Below, in pieces: positions 26,270-35,141 of a stretch of DNA of 64,000 bases. Numbering within the stretch: the first letter of the stretch is position 1; each line of letters opens with the position of its first letter. Under the pieces are notes generated by a model. The model was given only the letters and a program-made list of their open reading frames with translations. It did no database searches and was not told where the DNA came from. This DNA is from an uncultured Pseudomonadota bacterium. Its GTDB lineage: Bacteria > Myxococcota_A > Bradymonadia > Bradymonadales > Bradymonadaceae. A program made the translations under genes and the position numbers. The DNA is taken from NCBI GenBank assembly GCA_913057905.1, contig CAJXPB010000005.1, forward strand, positions 1 through 64,000. Reading direction: 5' to 3'.

Positions 26270-29146
26270 ATGTCGAACGACAAGAATGACGACGATTCTT
26301 CTCGCCCCAATCTCAAGATCGAAGGGAACGTACCGATCCGCGCAGTGGGTATTGAAACTCAGCGTGAGCGGAAGAACTATTCTGATCTTCCCCCTCAGAA
26401 TTACGTCCATGTATGGTGGGCTCGTCGACCCACGCCGGCGACTCGCCTTGCTGTGCTCGGGTCGGTACTCCCCAAAAGTGTTGATGATGACACGTTTCTT
26501 CGATGGATAGGAATCGATCCACAGGGAAAGCTGGAAGGGGGATCGGTGGCCGAACATGTGCGAAACAAGAGGGCTACCAAGGACGACCGTGGAGACAACT
26601 TCGTTTACGAACATTACGGCTATCGAAAGGCCTACAAGAATCTCCCGAACGATGAGGAAATGGAGAAACTCCATGCCAAGGTTCGAGACACATGGGACGG
26701 AGAACTGCCGAAAATTCTGGACGCCACGGCCGGAGGCGGCTCCATACCGTTCGAGAGCGTCCGGTATGGGTTTCCGACAGTCGCCAACGAACTCAATCCA
26801 GTGGCGAGTGTCATTCTCAAGGCGGTCCTGGAGCACCCTCGGATTGAAGGAAACTCACTAGCGCCTGAGATTCGGAAGTATGGTGAAAAAATCAATCAGA
26901 GGGCACGAGAGAAGCTCAAGGAGTTTTTTCCCAATCAGCCCGGCGAGCAGACGCTCGCCTATCTGTGGGCTCACACCATTACCTGTCCGGACTGTGGGCT
27001 GCGGCTCCCTCTTGCCCCAAATTGGTGGCTTGATAAAGGGTCGGCTTCCAAAGGCATTGCGGCCCAACCAGTGATCCGAAATGACCGTGACGACGTGAAA
27101 TTCAATGTCGTGAGGCTTCCTGAAGATGTGGCCAAAAGTAGCTTTGACCCGAGTGAAGGAACCCAGTCGCATGGAGAGGCCGAATGTCTGCGCTGTGAGG
27201 GAGGCGTAATCGGCAAGGCCGAAGTAAAGTCCCAAGCACGGGGTCAAGGAATGGGGTTCCAGCTTTATGCAGTCTACACCGATTCTGGCCAATACCCGAA
27301 AAAATTTCGCGCCCCTTCAGAAGAGGATCAAGCTGCAGCGGAGCGAGCCGAGAAATTTGTCAATGCTAACCCCGAATTCAGCCGTCTTCTGCAACAGGAG
27401 ATTCCGCTGGGGAAAGAAACAGCCAGACTGCCGAAATATGGCATTGAAACTTGGCGCGACCTTTATACACCAAGGCAATTACTGTCTCACTCCTCGTATC
27501 TGGAAGCATTTTTAGAAATTAAGCGCGAAGTAGAGGCCAATTATTCTTCGGCGGTCTCAGAGGCTATCCTCAGTTCCCTTGCGATCGCTGCCGACAAGGC
27601 TTTCGACTACAATAGTAGAATGTCATTTTGGGATTCTACTGTCCCGAAGATTGCGCATGCTTTCGATCGGCACGATTTTGCGTTTCGCTGGTCCTTCGCT
27701 GAAAACAACCTAATTGCCCCTGGGTTGGGTTACGAGTGGATGCTCGATTCAGCTGTTGAGGTTTACGAAGAATTTCGAGAACTGTCTTCGCATAGTGATG
27801 CAGATTCACAAGTGCTTCAGGGGGATGCGCGCAACCTCCCAATAGAGGCGGGTGGTATCGATGTAATTGTGCTAGATCCACCCTACTACGACAACGTCAT
27901 GTACGCCGAGTTGTCGGATTATTTCTACGTGTGGCTGAGGCACTATCTTGACGAGGTCTACCCAGAGTTTTTTCGGGAGAATCTAGCCAACAAGGAGAAT
28001 GAGGCAGTTGCGAACCCTGCGAGATTTTCGGATGTAGTTGGTGAAAACACTTCGAAACAGGACCTTGCCGAGCGAGACTACGAGTCGAAGATGACCGAAA
28101 TCTTCGAGGAAATGCACCGGGTGCTCGACGACGACGGCATCTTTACGATGATGTTCACCCACAAAAAGACTCGTGCTTGGGATGTCCTGACCAAGGCGCT
28201 CATCGGGGCGGGTTTTACCGTCAAGGCGACTCATCCTGTCAGTACGGAGAGCCGAACCTCACTCCATCAGGCCGGTAAGAACTCTGCGGAAAGTACCATC
28301 CTTTTGGTGAGCGAGAAGAGAAAGCGGCAGCTTGACGAAAAAACGCTCTGGGATGACGTCAAACGCAAGACCCGTAAGGCCGCGCGAGAACGCACAGCCG
28401 AACTGGACAAACGCGAAGTCGAGTTTACCAAGGTGGACATGATCCTCGCCTCCTTCGGGCCCACGCTCGAAGTCTTCACTGACCACTACCCGGTCGTTGA
28501 CCGCACTGGCGAACCCGTCCGGCCGCAGAAGGCGCTGGACGTGGCACGCGACGAGGTCGCCGATTACTTCATCGAACACTATCTCAACGAGGGCGTTCGC
28601 GACGTCGATCCCAAGTCGGAGTGGTATCTTCTCGCCTGGCTGGTCTTCGAGGCCGAACGCTTCCCGTACGACGAAGCTCGCCGTCTGGCCATCGGCCTCG
28701 GAGAGTCGATGGGAGACCTCAAGAAGCCCCACAAGTTGTGGCGAAAGAAGAGCGGCGACGTCTTGTTGCGCGACCACGCCGACCGGGTCCGCGATATTAC
28801 AAAGCCGCGCGACCAGCGCTCCAGCCACCTGCCCGTTGACCCGGAGGCGCTTTCCTTTGCGACGGACCTCGACCGAGTCCATTCCGCGCTTCACGTCTAC
28901 CAGGCGCAGGGTAGCCACAAAGCCCTGAACTGGTTGAAGGAACGTCACTGCGCCGACGATCCGAGCTTCGCAGCCATCGTGGAGGCGCTTCTGCGGCTTT
29001 TGCCCCATGATCACGACGACTGGCAGCTCGCACGTGACCTCGTCAGCGGTGACACCGGCGAGTATCTCGACCTCGACATCCCGAGCGAGGTATTTGCCGA
29101 TAAGCAGACGGACGAGGCCGAAGAGGCTCAGCAAGGCATGTTCTGA
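26270..29146 (+). CDS. DUF1156 adenine-specific DNA methyltransferase
   Basis: This is a 958-residue N6-adenine methylase of the DUF1156 family. The AdoMet motif I region DATAGGGSIPFESVRYG is at about residue 150, a zinc-binding segment CPDCGLRLPL at about 238 (with CLRCEG near 310), and the catalytic motif DPPYYDNVMYAELSDYFYVW at about 535. The final 250 residues are helical and charged. Start ATG 26270 (MSNDKND) is preferred over the ATG at 26243 because GAGG precedes it. It likely marks host DNA so that the partner helicase/nuclease-like protein spares it. The first two thirds are more AT-rich than the last third, suggesting mosaic origin. Confidence 0.88.
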   Translation: MSNDKNDDDSSRPNLKIEGNVPIRAVGIETQRERKNYSDLPPQNYVHVWWARRPTPATRLAVLGSVLPKSVDDDTFLRWIGIDPQGKLEGGSVAEHVRNKRATKDDRGDNFVYEHYGYRKAYKNLPNDEEMEKLHAKVRDTWDGELPKILDATAGGGSIPFESVRYGFPTVANELNPVASVILKAVLEHPRIEGNSLAPEIRKYGEKINQRAREKLKEFFPNQPGEQTLAYLWAHTITCPDCGLRLPLAPNWWLDKGSASKGIAAQPVIRNDRDDVKFNVVRLPEDVAKSSFDPSEGTQSHGEAECLRCEGGVIGKAEVKSQARGQGMGFQLYAVYTDSGQYPKKFRAPSEEDQAAAERAEKFVNANPEFSRLLQQEIPLGKETARLPKYGIETWRDLYTPRQLLSHSSYLEAFLEIKREVEANYSSAVSEAILSSLAIAADKAFDYNSRMSFWDSTVPKIAHAFDRHDFAFRWSFAENNLIAPGLGYEWMLDSAVEVYEEFRELSSHSDADSQVLQGDARNLPIEAGGIDVIVLDPPYYDNVMYAELSDYFYVWLRHYLDEVYPEFFRENLANKENEAVANPARFSDVVGENTSKQDLAERDYESKMTEIFEEMHRVLDDDGIFTMMFTHKKTRAWDVLTKALIGAGFTVKATHPVSTESRTSLHQAGKNSAESTILLVSEKRKRQLDEKTLWDDVKRKTRKAARERTAELDKREVEFTKVDMILASFGPTLEVFTDHYPVVDRTGEPVRPQKALDVARDEVADYFIEHYLNEGVRDVDPKSEWYLLAWLVFEAERFPYDEARRLAIGLGESMGDLKKPHKLWRKKSGDVLLRDHADRVRDITKPRDQRSSHLPVDPEALSFATDLDRVHSALHVYQAQGSHKALNWLKERHCADDPSFAAIVEALLRLLPHDHDDWQLARDLVSGDTGEYLDLDIPSEVFADKQTDEAEEAQQGMF

Positions 29147-29212
29147 GCCGACCCTGCAACCCGCCGACATCGTCATCGCTGAAAGTATTCTTGGTGCCTC
29201 GGAGGTGAGCCG

Positions 29213-32200
29213 ATGCCCTCGCTCAAAACGTACGATTGGCACTCCGTCTACGAGACGGGTTCGCGTGACGAGGGCCTGGACCTCGTCGGTGAGTTTTATC
29301 GGCCGGCACTCGAGCGCGCGAACACGTACGACCGAATCACCGGCTACTTCAACAGCGGCGGACTGGGCGCGGCGGCTCGAGGTATCGAGTCGTTCGTGGG
29401 TAGCGACGGTCACATGCGTCTCGTCGTCGGCCACCAGCTCCGCGAGACCGATCGTCCCGTCTTCGAGGCACTGACCGAGGAACTAAAGGGCACGCTCGAG
29501 CAACTCCAGGAACGCGAAAGTTCTCCACCCGGTGTACGTCTCCTCGCCTGGCTTCTGGCCGAGAAACGGTTGGATATACGCGTGGCCGTCCCGGCGCGTG
29601 ACAACTGGGGCATCTTCCATCCGAAGCTCGGGATTTTCTCTGACGAGGACGGATTCCGCCTCTCATTCGAGGGTAGTGTCAACGAAACTGCGGGAGGGTG
29701 GCGCAAGAACTTTGAGCGCTTCAAGGTCCATCGCTCTTGGGTTGAAGGCCAGGACGTCTATGTCGAGAGAGACGCTGAGACCTTCGAGCGGCTCTGGGAC
29801 GACGATCACGACTACGTTCGGGTTCACGAGTTGCCCGAGGCCATTCGAAAGGAATTGATCGACTGGCAGGCCCCTCGGGAGCGTGGGGAACTGCAGACGG
29901 TTGTCGACGACATTCTCGACGACAGCCCCGAGGTGTCGGAGGACCTTAAGCCGGAGCATATCGTGGCCCGCGCCGGCGAGATGCCCGGCGGCCTTCATCT
30001 GGCTGACGAATTGGCGACTATCGAACCCTGGCCGCACCAGCGCGTGGTCTCCGATACAGCGGTCAGTGCGTATCCCAACGGCTTCATGTTCTCTGACGAG
30101 GTCGGGCTCGGGAAGACCATTGAGATCGGCTATACACTGCTGCGCCTCGGCCTGACTGGTGAGGTCGAAACGGCCCTGGTGTTAGTACCGGCGAGTCTTC
30201 AGAGCCAGTGGCAAGAAGAGCTATGGGAGAAATTCAATCTCCCGACCTACATCCATGAACGGGCTCCCGACCGCTCGCATCAATTCGTCGATCCGCTGGG
30301 TGACGCTCACCGGGCGCCGAGCGTGGACGAAGTCGATTTGTCGACCGCCGACCGTGAACAGGCCTGGACGAATAGTCCGGTTTGGCGGTTCGTACGCGGC
30401 AATCAGGGTGGGACACTACCGACGATTATCCTCATGTCGTGGCATACGGCGCGGCTGGACAGCTACCACAACCGCGTCGCCCCCCAGAATGGACGGGATG
30501 TACGAACGCGAAGCGACATCACGGGAACAGCGCGAGGACTCGACCCAGACGGCCGCGAGGGCGTCTGGGACGTCGTGGTCGTGGACGAGGCCCACAACGC
30601 ACGTCGTAATACAAAGCTCCACGAGCTGCTCACGCGACTCCGCGCCCACGTCCACTGCTTCTACCTGGCGTCGGCAACACCGATGCAGCTTCACTACCAC
30701 GAACTCCACGACCTCCTTTCGCTCTTTGACCTTCCTGGGGGCTGGAGCGGCCGAAATGCTTTCTCCGGGTTCTTTGATTTTCGACAGGCGCTCGTCGAGG
30801 CGCTCGATCTGTCGCAACATCCGACAGAAGAATCTGAAGGTGAGTACCAACGTGCTGTTCGAGATAGACTCGACAATAGGTCGGGTTATGGCGAAACGAT
30901 CAGCGAAGCCATCTTGCGCACCCTCGCCAGTCACCTCGGCGCGGCCGACACCGAGGAGGTTGCGGAGCGTGCCCTAGCGTGCTGCAAGCTCGTAGATGAC
31001 TACGGCAAGAAATTCGACAACCTCGAAGATATCGTCTGCGAGGCCCTCGATGGAAACGATGTCTCGGGTGCCGTCAACCGTCAGTCCAAGTACATCCGAA
31101 GCCTGGTGCGTCCGGATGCCGTGCTGGGCGTGGTGAATGAGAGAGACAAACGTGAAGCCCTCGCACAGCTTGATTTGAAGAGTTGGCAAGCCCTTCTTCA
31201 AATACTGAAGGCAGCGCATCCGATCGCGGCCTACATTCACCGGAACACTCGCGACACCTTGCGCAAGTACCAGCGAGCCGGTGTTCTGGACGAAAGCGTG
31301 CCCGACCGTGCGCCGAAGACCAAAGACATATCCCTGGAGGAATCTGGGGAGGATGCGAGAGAGGCCTACGAACGCATCGAGGAGTACACAACCGAGTTCT
31401 ACAAGCGGGCCGAAGAAGCTGAGGACCACAAGAACCGGGCAATCGGCTTCGTCATGACGACCTATCGTCAACGACTGACCAGCAGCGTACGGGCCATCCA
31501 GAAGAGTCTTCAGCGGCGGCTTGAAAAGCTGTACACGACACGCAATCAGCTCGATTTCGGCGGGACGAGCACCTCGCCAGACTTCAACGGTGTCGACGCC
31601 TCCGAAGTGGTAAATGCTGAAGACGGGCGAATTGGAGAAAGTGGTGACCGATTCGAAGATTTTACCCCAGCTACAAACGAAGAAGGCCGGCGACTTCTGA
31701 TCGACGAAATTGAAGCGCTTGAAGGTTTCATCTCTCAGGTTCAGAACATCGGAGAGGACCCCAAGCTCAAACAGTTGCGCCGAGACCTGAGGCGGTTTGA
31801 GAATGCCGGACACGACCGGGTGCTTATTTTTACTCAGTACACGGATACGCTGGAGTACGTCCGCGATGCGTTGAAGAGCACGTATCGAAGCCAGATCGCC
31901 ACGTTCACCGGCAACGGTGCTACCTGGTGGAGCGAACAGGCGGAAGGGTGGGTCAGCGTGACCAAAGAACAGGTCAAACGCTCCTTCGCCGATGACGACG
32001 GACGCGTCGAAAAACTCCTCGGCACTTCGAGCATGAGCGAAGGGTTGAACCTGCAGTTTTGCGGGGTGCTGATCAACTACGATTTGCCCTGGAACCCGAT
32101 GAAGGTCGAACAACGCATCGGCCGTATCGACCGGATTGGCCAGAAATACGACACCATCGAGATCGTGAACTACAAGTATGAGGAGACGGTCGACGGCGAC

Positions 32201-33085
32201 ATCTACGACGCACTGGATGCCCGCATCGGGATGTTCGAAGACGTCGTCGGCGAGGTTCAGCCGATTCTCTCGCGTGTCGAGAAGACGATTCGCAGTCGCG
32301 TCATGGAAGGCAATGGAGACGTCGGCGAAAAAGTCGTCGACCAGATCAGCGAGGAGGAAGGCCGGAAGTCTACAGTTGATATCCCCGACGCCCTCCACAC
32401 CGTCGGCGATGATGACACGACGGTCGAAGAGGATGTTCGCCGCGATGCCCGACTCGACGCCTGGAAGTCCTACCGGCATCCCGACATCGATGAAATCGGC
32501 GTCACTTCCCAGGAAACACCGCCCTACGACGTCGAGTCATTGGAAGCAGCACTCGTTGGCAACCAACGCCTGCGAGAGGCCGGCGTCGAGTTCACGCCGA
32601 TCGACGAGCTGCCTCCGGAAGTCGTCCCGGATGCACTACGCGAAAATGGAGGAGGGTACCTTGTCACCGTACCGGCCGACTGGGACGAATCCACCGTTCC
32701 CGAAGAAACCCTTGCTGACACCTTGGTCGGGAAACGGACGAACACCGTGGCTATTACCTTTCGCCCTCGCCATCTCGATGACTATCCGTCACTGAGACTC
32801 TTGGCGCCGGGGGACCGACTGTTCGCGACCATGATCAACGAACTAGATGCGCTGGAGCTTCCGCCGAACGCTGATTGGCTCCAGGTGGCATGGGAACCCA
32901 GAACTGCGACCTTAACCACCGAGCGTGGCAATCTAAGCTATCGAATCGTTGGCGCATATCTTCAGGAAAATCGTTCTATTCGACTCGAGGATCGGACGTG
33001 GAGATTGGACGAAGGCGCTGCGGACAGGATTGAGCAATGGGGGCGTGAGTTCGAGGCAATCCGACCACTGCGCCCGAGTGATTGA
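29213..33085 (+). CDS. PLD-SNF2 fusion helicase of the defence operon
   Basis: A 1290-residue fusion. A phospholipase-D-like domain at the N-terminus has FHPKLGIF (HxK) at about 134-141 and GSVNE at about 153. An SNF2/RapA-type helicase follows: DEVGLGKT at about 295-302, VVVDEAHNAR at about 455, SATPMQ, QYTDTLEYV, and RIGRIDRIGQ at about 967-977. PLD plus SNF2 in one chain is a theme of DISARM-like and related systems; the PLD motif is single, so dimerisation would be needed for nuclease activity. Start ATG 29213 has GGAGGTGA 5 nt upstream. It is the last gene of the four-gene operon; 66 bases separate it from the methylase. Confidence 0.88.
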   Translation: MPSLKTYDWHSVYETGSRDEGLDLVGEFYRPALERANTYDRITGYFNSGGLGAAARGIESFVGSDGHMRLVVGHQLRETDRPVFEALTEELKGTLEQLQERESSPPGVRLLAWLLAEKRLDIRVAVPARDNWGIFHPKLGIFSDEDGFRLSFEGSVNETAGGWRKNFERFKVHRSWVEGQDVYVERDAETFERLWDDDHDYVRVHELPEAIRKELIDWQAPRERGELQTVVDDILDDSPEVSEDLKPEHIVARAGEMPGGLHLADELATIEPWPHQRVVSDTAVSAYPNGFMFSDEVGLGKTIEIGYTLLRLGLTGEVETALVLVPASLQSQWQEELWEKFNLPTYIHERAPDRSHQFVDPLGDAHRAPSVDEVDLSTADREQAWTNSPVWRFVRGNQGGTLPTIILMSWHTARLDSYHNRVAPQNGRDVRTRSDITGTARGLDPDGREGVWDVVVVDEAHNARRNTKLHELLTRLRAHVHCFYLASATPMQLHYHELHDLLSLFDLPGGWSGRNAFSGFFDFRQALVEALDLSQHPTEESEGEYQRAVRDRLDNRSGYGETISEAILRTLASHLGAADTEEVAERALACCKLVDDYGKKFDNLEDIVCEALDGNDVSGAVNRQSKYIRSLVRPDAVLGVVNERDKREALAQLDLKSWQALLQILKAAHPIAAYIHRNTRDTLRKYQRAGVLDESVPDRAPKTKDISLEESGEDAREAYERIEEYTTEFYKRAEEAEDHKNRAIGFVMTTYRQRLTSSVRAIQKSLQRRLEKLYTTRNQLDFGGTSTSPDFNGVDASEVVNAEDGRIGESGDRFEDFTPATNEEGRRLLIDEIEALEGFISQVQNIGEDPKLKQLRRDLRRFENAGHDRVLIFTQYTDTLEYVRDALKSTYRSQIATFTGNGATWWSEQAEGWVSVTKEQVKRSFADDDGRVEKLLGTSSMSEGLNLQFCGVLINYDLPWNPMKVEQRIGRIDRIGQKYDTIEIVNYKYEETVDGDIYDALDARIGMFEDVVGEVQPILSRVEKTIRSRVMEGNGDVGEKVVDQISEEEGRKSTVDIPDALHTVGDDDTTVEEDVRRDARLDAWKSYRHPDIDEIGVTSQETPPYDVESLEAALVGNQRLREAGVEFTPIDELPPEVVPDALRENGGGYLVTVPADWDESTVPEETLADTLVGKRTNTVAITFRPRHLDDYPSLRLLAPGDRLFATMINELDALELPPNADWLQVAWEPRTATLTTERGNLSYRIVGAYLQENRSIRLEDRTWRLDEGAADRIEQWGREFEAIRPLRPSD

Positions 33086-33283
33086 CAAACTCGACAACAC
33101 TCCACAGTGAGACGGTGTCTTCCCGTTGACGAAGCGTCATGGTGATTTTCGGGACCGAAAGCGCGACGCGATTCGACTGCTAGCGCACTCCGGCTTTCTC
33201 GGCGGCGGAAATCGGCTGGAGCCCGTGAATACGTACCGAATTATTGATCGGCCCAGAAGCCACGGGTATTCGACAGTGAATGC
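33086..33283. other. Region before the short recombinase
   Basis: Two related segments GTGAATACGTACCGA (about 33226) and GTGAATGCGTACCGA (about 33276) lie about 50 bp apart. No gene or clear terminator of the defence operon was found. Confidence 0.4.
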
Positions 33284-33309
33284 GTACCGATAACCTACAT
33301 TATCGGTAC
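33284..33309. repeat. Perfect 10-6-10 inverted repeat, possible recombination site
   Basis: GTACCGATAA (33284-33293), a 6-base spacer CCTACA, and the exact complement TTATCGGTAC (33300-33309). The layout of two arms around a 6-bp core is that of XerC/D and other tyrosine-recombinase sites. It lies 31 bases upstream of a recombinase start codon, so it may be that enzyme's site or an autoregulatory operator. Confidence 0.5.
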
Positions 33310-33339
33310 ACTCGCTGCTCGAACCCGCTGGAGGCCGAA

Positions 33340-33903
33340 ATGGGCCGTTCCATCCCGAAAGTGCTCGATGATTCCGAGGCCGACGCGCTGGTCGAGGTCT
33401 TCAACACGCGCTACGACAGCGGGCTCAAAAACAGGTGCATGGTCCGGCTGATGCTTGAGTGCGGACTCCGGGTCTCCGAGGTTGCTGACCTGAAGCGCGA
33501 CGACGTCGACATGATGGCGTGCCAGCTCGTCGTCCGCGAAGGGAAGGGCGGCAAGGACCGGCAGCTCTGGTTTCCCGAGGGCCTTCAGGACCTACTCGGC
33601 GAGTGGCTGGCGCGCCGGCCGGCCACCGAGGCCGGATGGATGTTTCCGACGCGGAGCGGCAGCCGGACCAACCCCAGGAGCATCCGCCGCACGGTGAAGA
33701 CCTACGCCGAGAAGGCCGGCATCTCGTGGGCCGACGATGTCTCGCCCCATACACTTCGGCATACCTTTGCGACACGCCTGCTGCGGCGGACGGGCAACAT
33801 CCGGCTCGTGCAGAAGGCGCTCGGCCACAGCGACCTCAGCACCACGATGATCTACACGCACATCGTCGACGAGGAGCTGGAGTCGGCGATGAAGGGTGGG
33901 TGA
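33340..33903 (+). CDS. Short tyrosine recombinase (catalytic domain only)
   Basis: This is a 187-residue XerC/D-like recombinase. The catalytic residues are all visible: Arg in CGLRVSEVADL, Lys in REGKGGKDRQL, HxxR in SPHTLRHTFATRLL, His in ALGHSDLSTTMIYTH with Tyr in the same stretch. It lacks the usual 100-residue N-terminal SAM-like DNA-binding domain, although the frame opens 20 codons earlier. Start ATG 33340 (MGRSIPKVL) has GGAGG 6 nt upstream. A perfect inverted repeat sits just before it. Either a truncated remnant or one of the naturally short recombinases found in integron-like or conjugative elements. Confidence 0.85.
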   Translation: MGRSIPKVLDDSEADALVEVFNTRYDSGLKNRCMVRLMLECGLRVSEVADLKRDDVDMMACQLVVREGKGGKDRQLWFPEGLQDLLGEWLARRPATEAGWMFPTRSGSRTNPRSIRRTVKTYAEKAGISWADDVSPHTLRHTFATRLLRRTGNIRLVQKALGHSDLSTTMIYTHIVDEELESAMKGG

Positions 33904-34041
33904 GTATCGGAAGCGCTTCCGGATAGCGGCTGTTGGTGCGTCGTTCGGTCGGTCGACAGACCTCGCAAGGCCGGCTGGCCGCAGAAGCGGATCAGCCGGG
34001 AGATGTAAATTGCCTATGTGACCTTGTAACGGTGGCGAGAA

Positions 34042-34938
34042 TCAAGGGCGCGACCACTCGCCGTCGGTCACCCGGCGGGCGCACCACTCGGTGGCGCTGG
34101 GGCTGTTTGTGGTGTTCCCGTCGTGGACGCACTCGTAGCCCTCCGGGCACGGGTCCTCGACATCGCCGTAGATGCCCCAGCAGTCGATAGGAAGCCGGCA
34201 GTAAGGATCGTCCTCGGCGATGCGAAACTCGTAGCCCTCACACAGGGACTCGCCCTGGACGTTGCACTGGCCGCGCGTGTCTCGGGCTCCATATTTTCCG
34301 GGGTACATCAGACAATCTCCTTTTGGGCAGTCCGCCGTTCGGTAGCACAGCGGCGGGCGGCACTCGTCCCGGCCGCAGACCTCGTATCCCGTACACGAGG
34401 CACTGCAGGTACGGTCCTCATCGCAGGTCTGGTGGGGCATCTGCTGCCCGTAGCCACACTTCTCGTCTGGGGCCGGACAGTCGGCATCGGAGAGGCACGT
34501 CGACACACATCCCTTTTCCGTGGCATCGCACTTGCCGGAGGCGCACTCATAGCCCTCTTCGCAAGGTTCCCCCACCGCTTTTCCCTGGCTCGGTCTGCAG
34601 ACGTCGTCGTCTTCGTCGCACCAATGACCGGGCGGGCAGAGGGCGTGGTTTTCGTCAGCACACCTTCGGCGTGGTTCGCATCGGTCGCGGGGGCTGCAGT
34701 ATTGGCCTGTTTCGCAATCCCCGCACGCCGAGGCATCCCGCGCGTCCGTTCCCGAATCGCCGACGTCATGGACGCCCATGTCGGAGGAATGCCCATCGGC
34801 TCGAGTGTCTTCCGTTCCGCTATCACGAAGATCAGACCAGCCCGGCCCGCGGATGTCGTCTTGGCAGCCAACAATGAGGACTGAAACAAGGAGGAGGCCG
34901 ATGGGTAGCAGGCTGAATTCCGGGATGGAGGGACGCAT
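34042..34938 (-). CDS. Cys-rich lipoprotein, leader shared with 9497-11551
   Basis: A 298-residue lipoprotein with signal segment SLLPIGLLLVSVLIVGC and Asp-rich linker nearly matching the propeller lipoprotein at 9497-11551. The mature part has over 20 cysteines in spaced pairs (CGDCETGQYC, CPPGHWCDEDDDVC, CEEGYECASGKC), a disulfide-rich pattern frequent in Myxococcota/Bradymonadales surface proteins. Start ATG 34938 has GGGGAGA 8 nt upstream. The same 15 bases covering ribosome-binding site and ATG (34936-34950) recur in frame at 34306-34320, so an internal start giving an 88-residue product is possible. Function unknown. Confidence 0.75.
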   Translation of the reverse strand: MRPSIPEFSLLPIGLLLVSVLIVGCQDDIRGPGWSDLRDSGTEDTRADGHSSDMGVHDVGDSGTDARDASACGDCETGQYCSPRDRCEPRRRCADENHALCPPGHWCDEDDDVCRPSQGKAVGEPCEEGYECASGKCDATEKGCVSTCLSDADCPAPDEKCGYGQQMPHQTCDEDRTCSASCTGYEVCGRDECRPPLCYRTADCPKGDCLMYPGKYGARDTRGQCNVQGESLCEGYEFRIAEDDPYCRLPIDCWGIYGDVEDPCPEGYECVHDGNTTNSPSATEWCARRVTDGEWSRP

Positions 34939-35025
34939 CAGACAATCTCCCCTGTAGTGAACTCACCCTGCCAGCTTAGAAAGTTCGAGTGTCGAACTCA
35001 ATCCGGCTGTGATCGCTTCGCACCA

Positions 35026-35119
35026 CCCCACCAGAACATTTAGCAAACATTTAGATGGGCCATATAGCGCTTACATGCGAAACCCCTAAACCTATAAACA
35101 TCAAGTATTCCAAAGGCTT
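35026..35119 (-). repeat. Repeat unit C: hairpin plus double AACATTTAG
   Basis: Minus strand: CCCCTAAGCC..GGTTTAGGGG hairpin (about 35083-35124), then, 64 nt after AAGCC, the two direct repeats at 35046-35054 and 35035-35043. It stands immediately after the stop of the Cys-rich lipoprotein at 35148 and 100 bp before the next lipoprotein start. The hairpin with TTT can also serve as terminator. Confidence 0.7.
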
Positions 35120-35141
35120 AGGGGTCATTTGCGATCGTCAG

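Noticed and set aside
33909-33920. Palindrome GGAAGCGCTTCC as a terminator of the short recombinase.
   Set aside because: No loop and no T-run on either strand.
2513-35124. Calling the repeat units true integron attC sites.
   Set aside because: They lack the paired RYYYAAC/GTTRRRY core sites, and neither recombinase shows the extra region typical of IntI.
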